Shown here: positions 34,965 to 41,802 of the stretch, in pieces
Position numbering within the stretch: the stretch's first letter is position 1
Layout of the letters: every line of letters begins with the position of its first letter
The notes under the pieces: model-generated
What the model was told of the DNA's origin: nothing
Databases searched by the model: none
What the model saw: the letters and a program-made list of their open reading frames with translations, nothing else
Source of the DNA: G965215225 sp965215225
Lineage (GTDB): Bacteria > Pseudomonadota > Gammaproteobacteria > CBDBNL01 > JAAOII01
NCBI GenBank assembly: GCA_965215225.1
Contig: OZ244039.1
Span: 1,054,001 to 1,118,000 of the forward strand
Direction of reading: 5' to 3'
Length of the DNA: 64,000 nucleotides
Made by a program: the position numbers and the translations under genes

Positions 34965-37406
34965 ATGGCAATTAAATTTAATTTTTTCCAGCAGCTTTTT
35001 GCTATGACTCCTCTCTTGCTTAGGCATTCATATTCTCTGGCAAGGGGATGTCTTTTCTTCTTAGCTGGAATTAGCCTCTTGGTTCTTACTGCTTGTGCCG
35101 GCGGAAGTAGCGGTGGCAGTTCAGGTGGGGGTTCTACTAGTGCTTTTAAGGTAGAACTTACCTTTAGTCCAACAGCCAATGGCTTTGTCATAGGCAATCA
35201 ATCGGACTTTGGCAATTTCGTTTCTTTGAACATCACGGCTACCACAACCAGTCGGGGCGGAGAGGTAGAGGAAGACCCCAATATCAGCATAGCCGAATTC
35301 AGTGATGACAGCTATCCTTTTACTGTGCCTTTTGAAGCCAACTGGACTTTTGCGATCATAGGCACTCTTAGTGATGGCAGGCAGGAGCCGATAGAGATAG
35401 ATTTTATTTGGCCAGAAAATGAGGCAGACCACAGAAGCGGCGGTATTCGCTCGGGGCTGGATACAGATGGAGACAGGCGAGCGAATAGTGTGGATGATGA
35501 CGACGATAATGATGGTATTAAGGATACTGATGAGGGCGCCTGTCCTGCTGGCGAGGCAAATTGGACGAGCAATTCATCGACCGATAATGATATGGATGGT
35601 TGCCGTGATGATAGTGATGAAGATCTAGATGACGATAATGATGGGTTGAATGATGATAATCCGAAAGAGGTTCAGAGTAATTCAGATGGGGTGAGTTGCT
35701 CGCTATTAGAGGATTGCGATGGGGATACTATCAGCGATATAGATGAAGTAGCAGCAGAGTGTGTAATAGAAGCCGACTGCGATAGCGATACTATTGGGGA
35801 TGAGGGGGACGCCTGTCCTGCTGGGGTGGAAGATTGGAGCCCCAGTGCTTCTAACGATGGAGATGGGGATGGTTGCCGTGATGCAGATGAGGATATAGAT
35901 GATGATGGCGATGGGTTGATAGAGATAGCCACAGACGAGGAATTGAACGAGGTTCGCTATGCTCTAAATGGCAATGGCAGCAGGTCATCAGAGAATGCGG
36001 ATCTCAACACCACTGGCTGTGGTGGTGATGACGGCATCACTTCTTGTTCTGGCTATGAGCTGGTTGCGGATATAAGTCTTGCGGCTTATAAAGCTAACAA
36101 AGGCTGGCAACCCTTGGGTCGTGATACAGATGGCGCTACAGGTGGATGTCAAGGAGCTGCTTTTAATGGGACTTTTGAAGGCAATGGCTGGACGATCAGT
36201 GATTTGAAAATTAGTAGTTCAGGTGAGGACTGTGTGGGTTTGTTTGGCCATATAGCCGAAGGTTCAGAGATTCGCAATTTGACCCTTCGTGCCGAGGCAG
36301 TGATAGGTAAGGCTTATGTAGGCGGTCTAGTGGGATGGGGTCAATCGGCTCGGATTATCTCTTCTTCGGTTGTAGTAGGTGAGGTGAGAGGCTCAGAAGT
36401 GATGGGCGGTCTGGTGGGGTATGGTTTTCGATCTCAGATTCGTTCTTCTTCGGTGGTGGCAGATGGGGTTAACGGAACTGGTAATTGGGTAGGCGGTCTG
36501 ACGGGACTTGGTTCAGCTGCTCAGATTGTTTCTTCATCGGTTGTGGTGGATAGGGTGAGCGGAAATAATTTTGTAGGAGGTTTAGTGGGGCTTGGTTCAT
36601 CGGCGCCTCAGGTTCATTCTTCATCGGTTGTGGTGGATAGGGTGAGCGGAAATAGTAATGTAGGTGGTCTGGTGGGAGGGGGATCGGCTTGGATTTTTTC
36701 TTCATCGGTTGTGGCGGCTGAGGTAAGCGGGAGTAGTAGTGTAGGCGGGCTGGTGGGGGATGCTAACTCGGCTCGGATTTTTTCTTCATCGGTTGTGGTG
36801 GGTGAAGTGAGAGGAGGAATAAGTACTCTTATAGGCGGTCTGGCGGGGAGTAGTTCCTCGGCTCGGATTTTTTCTTCTTCGGTTGTGGCAATTGTAGTGA
36901 GTGGGAGTAGTAATACGGCTGGTCTGACGGGAAGATTTAACTCTGATAGTCGGGTTGCTTATTCTTATGTGGTCTCAGGTAGTGATACTGCTATGTTGGT
37001 TGGGAGGGGAAGCGGAAATGGAGTTGCTTCCTATTGGGACAGTGATACTAGTGGTGTCGTCGGTAGTGGAAACCATGGTGCCCCCCAGACCACTAGTGCT
37101 CTTCAAACGCCAATGGACTATACAGGGATTTACGATGATTGGGACGATGACACAGATATATTTGGCGATGAGATGAGTGATGAGCCCTTGGCGGTCTGGT
37201 GTGATAGGGATCATAGTGGGAACATAACAGCGGATGAACGAAACGATGACAATCGCATTTGGAACTTCGGCAGTTCAAGTCAATATCCCGCCATTCGCTG
37301 CACTCCGATAGAACCTATTGAGTGGCGTAAGTGGTGGTCTTTGGATGGGATACCTGCCAAGCCCCAACTAAACCAGATGCTTCTAAACCAAGAGCTGAAC
37401 AAATAG
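34965..37406 (+). CDS. GLUG-repeat surface lipoprotein B (paralogue 2 of 3)
   Basis: The 813-residue paralogue has the same plan as A and C: leader ending LLVLTAC (cysteine 44), a Gly/Ser run, the beta-rich module with SDFGNFVSLNITATT, Asp-rich calcium loops (DDDDNDGI, DLDDDNDGLNDD, DIDDDGDGLIEI), a GTFEGNGWTISDLKI segment, about nine VGGLVG-type units with SSSVVV, and the C-terminal YWDSDTSG, TSALQTPMDYTGIYDDW and FGSSSQYPAIRC. The tail is shorter than in A. ATG 34965 follows a TATAAT-like box; ATG 35004 is an alternative that shortens the leader. Secretion and lipidation are predicted; function as adhesin is inferred. Confidence 0.85.
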   Translation: MAIKFNFFQQLFAMTPLLLRHSYSLARGCLFFLAGISLLVLTACAGGSSGGSSGGGSTSAFKVELTFSPTANGFVIGNQSDFGNFVSLNITATTTSRGGEVEEDPNISIAEFSDDSYPFTVPFEANWTFAIIGTLSDGRQEPIEIDFIWPENEADHRSGGIRSGLDTDGDRRANSVDDDDDNDGIKDTDEGACPAGEANWTSNSSTDNDMDGCRDDSDEDLDDDNDGLNDDNPKEVQSNSDGVSCSLLEDCDGDTISDIDEVAAECVIEADCDSDTIGDEGDACPAGVEDWSPSASNDGDGDGCRDADEDIDDDGDGLIEIATDEELNEVRYALNGNGSRSSENADLNTTGCGGDDGITSCSGYELVADISLAAYKANKGWQPLGRDTDGATGGCQGAAFNGTFEGNGWTISDLKISSSGEDCVGLFGHIAEGSEIRNLTLRAEAVIGKAYVGGLVGWGQSARIISSSVVVGEVRGSEVMGGLVGYGFRSQIRSSSVVADGVNGTGNWVGGLTGLGSAAQIVSSSVVVDRVSGNNFVGGLVGLGSSAPQVHSSSVVVDRVSGNSNVGGLVGGGSAWIFSSSVVAAEVSGSSSVGGLVGDANSARIFSSSVVVGEVRGGISTLIGGLAGSSSSARIFSSSVVAIVVSGSSNTAGLTGRFNSDSRVAYSYVVSGSDTAMLVGRGSGNGVASYWDSDTSGVVGSGNHGAPQTTSALQTPMDYTGIYDDWDDDTDIFGDEMSDEPLAVWCDRDHSGNITADERNDDNRIWNFGSSSQYPAIRCTPIEPIEWRKWWSLDGIPAKPQLNQMLLNQELNK

Positions 37407-37804
37407 AAGCTAGTTTAGAATTTCTATACAGATATATTAAATCTCAATCTAAAGGCTAGAGACCAGAAGCCGCAGGGGTTTAATTCTGAACTTCTTTAGC
37501 TTCCTTCTTCAAAGGTTTCCTACTTATATATAGGAAGCAGATATAGAAGCATATATAACAAAGGGCTTAATTCTGAACTTCGTTAGTTTCCTTCTTCAAA
37601 GGTTTCATACTTATATATAGGAAGCAGATATAGAAGCATATATAACAAAGGGCTTAGTTCCGAACTTCTTTAGCTTCCTTCTTCAAAGGTTTCATACCTA
37701 TATATAGGAGCATATATAAGAAGCATATATAGGAGGCATATATAGGAAGCATATATAGAAGCATAAATTAATAAAGAGGGGAGCTTCTTTTATAATCTCA
37801 TACT
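37407..37804. repeat. Repeat array between lipoprotein B and coaBC
   Basis: No gene. An 85-87 base unit (TTAATTCTGAACTTC, TTAGCTTCCTTCTTCAAAGG, ACTTATATATAGGAAGCAG, AGCATATATAACAAAGGGC) occurs three times, starting near 37481, 37567 and 37654. It then breaks into shorter GCATATATAGGAA units until just before coaBC, where GGGGAGCTTC and a TATAATC (37790s) could form the promoter region. Confidence 0.88.
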
Positions 37805-39007
37805 ATGACTTCATCAACGCCTTCTTTTTCGTTTGTCAATAAGAACATTCTGCTTGGGATAAGCGGCAGTATTGCCGCCTATAAATCCTGTGAGTTGCTA
37901 CGGATGTTTCAAACTAGTGGCGCCAACACAAGGGTGATAATGACCAAACAGGCGATGGAGTTTATTACTCCCTTGACTCTTCAAGCGCTCTCTGGTAATG
38001 AAGTCCATATAGGATTAGTAGACTATGAGGAAGAAAAGGCTATGGGACATATTAATTTAGCCAGATGGGCTGACCTCTTCTTGGTTGCTCCCGCTAGTGC
38101 CTCATTATTGGCGCGTCTGGCGGGAGGCGATGCATCAGACCTATTGGCTGCCGTATTCTTAGCGACTAGCGCGCCACGCTTGATTGCCCCAGCTATGAAC
38201 AAGGAGATGTGGCTAAAACAAGAAACTCAAGCTAATCTAGCTAGATTAAGCAGGTCTCCCCAGACCCATCTAGTCCAACCAGCTGAAGGCTGGCAGGCAT
38301 GTGGTGAGGTTGGGCCGGGCCGATTGGCAGACCCATCTGCTATAGTGGCGAAAGCCGCTTCCCTTTTTGAATCTGGCTTGCTTAGAGACCAGCGACTATT
38401 GATTACCGCAGGTCCTACTCGTGAGCCCTTAGATGATATGAGATTTTTGAGTAATTATAGCAGCGGCAAGATGTCCTATGCTCTCGCCTCGGCCGCGGTC
38501 GAGGCAGGAGCCCAAACCACTCTCGTCAGCGGCCCCGTTCATCTTTTGCCTCCCGACCACTGCCAGTTGATTCAGATAGAAACGGCAGAACAGATGTTGG
38601 CAGCCTGTCTAGCCAGAGCAGCAAAGACCGATATATTTATTGCAGCTGCCGCGGTGGCAGACTTTTCCCCAGCTCAGAGAGCCAAAGGCAAGCCAGCTAA
38701 GGAAAGCATCTCTACCAGCTTGGAACTAAAGGTGAATGACGACATATTGGCTGCGATGAAAAAAGGGTCAAAGGCTAAGACCATAGGTTTTGCCGCCGAA
38801 GTAGATGACCTTGCTAAGAAAGGGGCGAAGAAACTCAATGAAAAGAAGCTGGATATGCTTTGTGTCAATAATCTTGTTCAGGCCTATGGGGCGGATGATA
38901 ATGAGGTGCTCTTGCTGTTTGGCGATGGCAGTCCTCAACGAAACCTAGCCCGAGCCTCTAAGACGACCATCGCCCGTCAAATTATTGAGGAGATAGCTAG
39001 ACTATGA
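37805..39007 (+). CDS. coaBC: Bifunctional phosphopantothenoylcysteine decarboxylase / phosphopantothenate-cysteine ligase
   Basis: CoaBC performs two steps of coenzyme A synthesis. The 400 residues contain the N-terminal FMN-dependent decarboxylase (GISGSIAAYKSCELLR, the PAMNKEMW substrate clamp) and the C-terminal ligase domain (ITAGPTREPLDDMRFLSNYSSGKM, with KxK-type lysines later). The stop TGA overlaps an ATG of a duplicated dut start. The coaBC-dut pair is standard for the class. Confidence 0.96.
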   Translation: MTSSTPSFSFVNKNILLGISGSIAAYKSCELLRMFQTSGANTRVIMTKQAMEFITPLTLQALSGNEVHIGLVDYEEEKAMGHINLARWADLFLVAPASASLLARLAGGDASDLLAAVFLATSAPRLIAPAMNKEMWLKQETQANLARLSRSPQTHLVQPAEGWQACGEVGPGRLADPSAIVAKAASLFESGLLRDQRLLITAGPTREPLDDMRFLSNYSSGKMSYALASAAVEAGAQTTLVSGPVHLLPPDHCQLIQIETAEQMLAACLARAAKTDIFIAAAAVADFSPAQRAKGKPAKESISTSLELKVNDDILAAMKKGSKAKTIGFAAEVDDLAKKGAKKLNEKKLDMLCVNNLVQAYGADDNEVLLLFGDGSPQRNLARASKTTIARQIIEEIARL

Positions 39008-39098
39008 AAGTCCAACTGAAGGCCCAAGCCGAAAATGCTCATACAACTGGTTTATAGAACTATGAAAGCCATGAGAGAGCTATGAGAGTCCAACTGAA
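39002..39098 (+). repeat. Duplicated dut start region at the coaBC-dut junction
   Basis: CTATGAAAGTCCAACTGAA at 39002-39020 recurs at 39080-39098 with a single difference. The upstream ATG (39004) overlaps the coaBC stop by four bases and opens a 17-codon ORF (start MKVQLKAQAEN, stop at 39057) resembling the dut N-terminus MRVQLKILDER. It looks as though the original coupled dut start was copied and the functional one is now 78 bases downstream. Confidence 0.8.
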
Positions 39099-39525
39099 AA
39101 TACTAGACGAAAGAGTAGAGCGCCTGCCTCACTATGCCACCAATGGTTCGGCGGCGCTAGATTTGCGCGTGCTGTTGGATGAGCCGCTGAATCTTGAACC
39201 CACTCAAAGCATTCTATTGAGAACAGGGATTGCCGTCTATATAGCCGACTCTAACTATGCTGGTTTGGTGGTGCCAAGATCCGGTCTCGGTCATAGGCAT
39301 GGTCTGGTATTGGGTAATCTGGTAGGCTTAATAGACTCTGACTATCAAGGGGAATTACAGCTATCCTGTTGGAATCGGGGGAATGAGTCTTATGAGATTC
39401 AGCCAGGCGAGCGAATGGCACAGCTGATTATTTTTCCGGTTCAACAGATAGAATTTGAGCTGGTCAAGGATTTTCCTACCAGCAAGAGAGGCGCTAGGGG
39501 CTATGGTTCTACTGGTCAGGTCTAG
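39082..39525 (+). CDS. dut: Deoxyuridine 5'-triphosphate nucleotidohydrolase (dUTPase)
   Basis: Dut hydrolyses dUTP to dUMP, keeping uracil out of DNA and feeding dTMP synthesis. The 147 residues have the five trimeric dUTPase motifs: ATNGSAALDLR (I), PRSGLGHRHG (II), GLIDSDYQGEL (III), PGERMAQLIIFP (IV) and the C-terminal arginine-glycine motif RGARGYGSTG (V). Full length. Start chosen at 39082, the downstream copy of the duplicated start, because only that frame continues. Confidence 0.97.
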   Translation: MRVQLKILDERVERLPHYATNGSAALDLRVLLDEPLNLEPTQSILLRTGIAVYIADSNYAGLVVPRSGLGHRHGLVLGNLVGLIDSDYQGELQLSCWNRGNESYEIQPGERMAQLIIFPVQQIEFELVKDFPTSKRGARGYGSTGQV

Positions 39526-39623
39526 GTCTTGCTCTAAGGCTATGTCGGCTATATCGGCTATATAGACTATACGGACTATATATAGGTATAAGAGGCTGGG
39601 AACGAGAAGATGGAAGATGGAAG

Positions 39624-40646
39624 ATGAGAATCCTCATCATTAAAACCTCATCACTGGGAGATATTATTCATGCCTTCCCAGCCCTGACAGATCTTCAACG
39701 CTCATTGCCTCAAGCGGAAGCGGAAACGGAAACGGAAACGGACACGGAAGTGGAATGGGTTGCCGAAGAAGCCTTCGCCGAACTACCCAGTTGGCATGGG
39801 GTGGTTAAGAAGACCCATCAGGTAGCCTGGCGAAGATGGCGGAAGCACCCCCTAGGAGTCCAAACCTTCTGGCGTGAATGGCGCGCCCTGCGGCAAGAGC
39901 TATTCAGTCGCCACTATGATTGTGTCATAGATGCTCAGTATCTTTTGAAAAGCGCCATTATTGGTAGAGGGCTGTCAAGTTCTTTTCATGGTCTTGCTAA
40001 AGGAAGAGATCCTCTTGCCTCTTATTTTTACACCCATCATCACTCTATAGCAAAAGGGATTCACGCGGTAGAAAAGATTCGCCGCCTCTTCTCATTAAGT
40101 CTTGGATACCCGACAGATAAGTTGGAATGTGATTTCGGCTTGAGCAAATTTCAACGAGCAATTACAAAGGACATATTCTTGTTGCCTAATACTAGCAAGG
40201 CACGTAAGACCCTAGCTATTGAATTATGGCAAGAGCTAGCGTGCCTATTGGTGAAGGATGGTTATCGTTGTATCTTGCCAGGCCATACGGCTGAGGAAGC
40301 CAAGGTTGCCAATGAGATTGCCTCAGTGGCGCCAGATGATTGTTCGGTCTTGCCGCGCTGTTCGCTCACTAGCATCGCAAGTAGGATAGCTAAGGCAGCA
40401 GGCGTAGTTTCAGTGGATACAGGTCTTGCCCATCTTGCTACTGCATTGGGAGTGCCCACTGTGTGTCTTTTCACGGTTAGCAATCCTTATCTTTTTGGTT
40501 GTTATGGCAAGAATGCGGTTAACCTTTTTGCCGAGCAGGGCAAGCAGGAGAGCCCGCACCCCTATCTAGCTATTCGGCATACTGAGTTGGAGGCGAAGCG
40601 AATCTATGCTACTCTGGATGAGAAGATCAGCAGCTCAGGTCCTTAG
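39624..40646 (+). CDS. waaC: ADP-heptose:LPS heptosyltransferase I
   Basis: WaaC adds the first heptose to Kdo in the LPS inner core. The 340-residue glycosyltransferase family 9 protein begins MRILIIKTSSLGDIIHAFPAL and has the C-terminal VSVDTGLAHLATALGVPTVCLF. Between residues 31 and 46 it has a run of alternating Glu and Thr (AEAETETETDTEVEW) encoded by repeated GGAAACGGAAAC, not usual for the family. Three ATGs spaced seven bases apart (39610, 39617, 39624) precede or form the start; only the last opens this frame, and the first opens a short ORF overlapping it. The 3' end overlaps the convergent NYN gene by four bases. Confidence 0.93.
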   Translation: MRILIIKTSSLGDIIHAFPALTDLQRSLPQAEAETETETDTEVEWVAEEAFAELPSWHGVVKKTHQVAWRRWRKHPLGVQTFWREWRALRQELFSRHYDCVIDAQYLLKSAIIGRGLSSSFHGLAKGRDPLASYFYTHHHSIAKGIHAVEKIRRLFSLSLGYPTDKLECDFGLSKFQRAITKDIFLLPNTSKARKTLAIELWQELACLLVKDGYRCILPGHTAEEAKVANEIASVAPDDCSVLPRCSLTSIASRIAKAAGVVSVDTGLAHLATALGVPTVCLFTVSNPYLFGCYGKNAVNLFAEQGKQESPHPYLAIRHTELEAKRIYATLDEKISSSGP

Positions 40647-41308
40647 ATCAATCCAGCTGGTTCGGGCACTCCAGCTGGAGGAGGAAAAGTCGCTCTTTTT
40701 AGATGGGCTTTCTTTATGTGACGAACCTGTTTAGCATGGTTACCAAAACCTGAGTATTGACCAGGGGGGATGAGGATGCTATATCCTTTACACAGGCTCT
40801 TGTCTAAATGTTTTAGATGGTCTAGCACCGGCAAGAAATCCGTATCGCCACTGATTAAGATGGCTTTATCATAGAACTTCTCATAGGCTCCTTGAAGCAT
40901 CAAGACAGCTATATTAATGTCGGTTTTCTTTTCTTGTTGGCTGTGGAAGGGATGGTCAAATTCATGCCCACAATCAGGGCACTTCACCTTCTTGTCCTGT
41001 ATTTTCCGTTTGAACTGCCCCCAAACAGGTGTAAATACTCGGTCAGTGTATTGTTCCTTATGATAATTCATAAAAGCCTGTTGCACCTTGCGCTGAGGGT
41101 CATCTTGGTGATACATAGAGCTACAATAATAGACCTTGGTTATTTCCTCAATCTCTTCATCAATAAATTGAAGGACTAGCTGGTAAAGATCACACCAGAC
41201 CCACTCCTTCTTGTCTCTTTCCTCAGCAAAATTGAAGAGGGAATAGTAGAGGTTATAACCATCAACGAAGCAATAAACTCTTTGCTTATTTGGAATAATA
41301 GTTGCCAT
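40643..41308 (-). CDS. NYN-domain (PIN-like) putative ribonuclease with zinc-finger insert
   Basis: The 221-residue protein belongs to the NYN/DUF88 (LabA-like) group of PIN-fold nucleases. Acidic metal ligands are visible in VYCFVDGYNLY, KKTDINIAVLM and ILISGDTDFLP. Between the first and second, CPDCGHEFDHPFH (about residues 114-126) looks like a small zinc-binding insert. Such proteins are thought to cut RNA; no substrate can be inferred here. It lies convergent with waaC, overlapping four bases, with an IS5 relic upstream. Confidence 0.85.
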   Translation of the reverse strand: MATIIPNKQRVYCFVDGYNLYYSLFNFAEERDKKEWVWCDLYQLVLQFIDEEIEEITKVYYCSSMYHQDDPQRKVQQAFMNYHKEQYTDRVFTPVWGQFKRKIQDKKVKCPDCGHEFDHPFHSQQEKKTDINIAVLMLQGAYEKFYDKAILISGDTDFLPVLDHLKHLDKSLCKGYSILIPPGQYSGFGNHAKQVRHIKKAHLKRATFPPPAGVPEPAGLI

Positions 41309-41399
41309 TTCTTCTTATATTAAAAGACCAAATATCTATTTGGGAAGATTATATCAAACCTTTAATCTACTATTCTAACTAATAAGAGCCTCTTGGTGG

Positions 41400-41545
41400 A
41401 GCTAATCTTACCTATGTTCTAATAACCTCCCATTCGCCAATGAGAGTTGCGCCGAATTCTTCCAACTCATAAGGATTTCTCTTTTAGTAAAAATAGTTCA
41501 TAAAAATTAATTTTTTCAGCTAGATGCCGACTTTCTTTTGTATAA
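41400..41545 (-). pseudogene. Relic of an IS5-family element (transposase start only)
   Basis: The minus-strand codons at 41470 to 41412 read MSWKNSAQLSLANGRLLEHR, matching the transposase start at 34368 (MSWRNSEQRTLGLADPMLLEHR with a two-residue gap). Upstream similarity continues to an AGCTAGAT...GACTTTC motif near 41540, as at 34.43-34.45 kb. The rest of the transposase is missing. It lies 260 bases before the third GLUG lipoprotein gene. Confidence 0.8.
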
Positions 41546-41802
41546 CCACTTTAGTGTCGTTAGCAATGTCGTTAGCTAACCAAAACTTTCGTTATACTGT
41601 TTTTGGTTTGGAATAAAAGTGTATAATACATACTATGAAAAAATTCTTACCTTTTGAGTAATTGGATAGTTTTTCTTATTAGCTGCTTATAATAAATAAT
41701 CATGCTAAGAATCATGACAAACACGGCAATGAAAATGACAAGAAAATCTTTTCTGGCGGAACTAGGTTCTGCTTTTTCGAGTCTCGTCTCTAGGCCCTCT
41801 TC
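41546..41802 (+). other. Upstream region of lipoprotein gene C
   Basis: AT-rich, no gene. GTATAATACATACTATG near 41622-41638 has a -10 box TATAAT. The last 60 bases include GCGGAACTAGGTTCTGCTTT, similar to GCGGCTAGGTTCCGCTTC before lipoprotein A, so the paralogues share upstream as well as coding homology. Confidence 0.5.
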
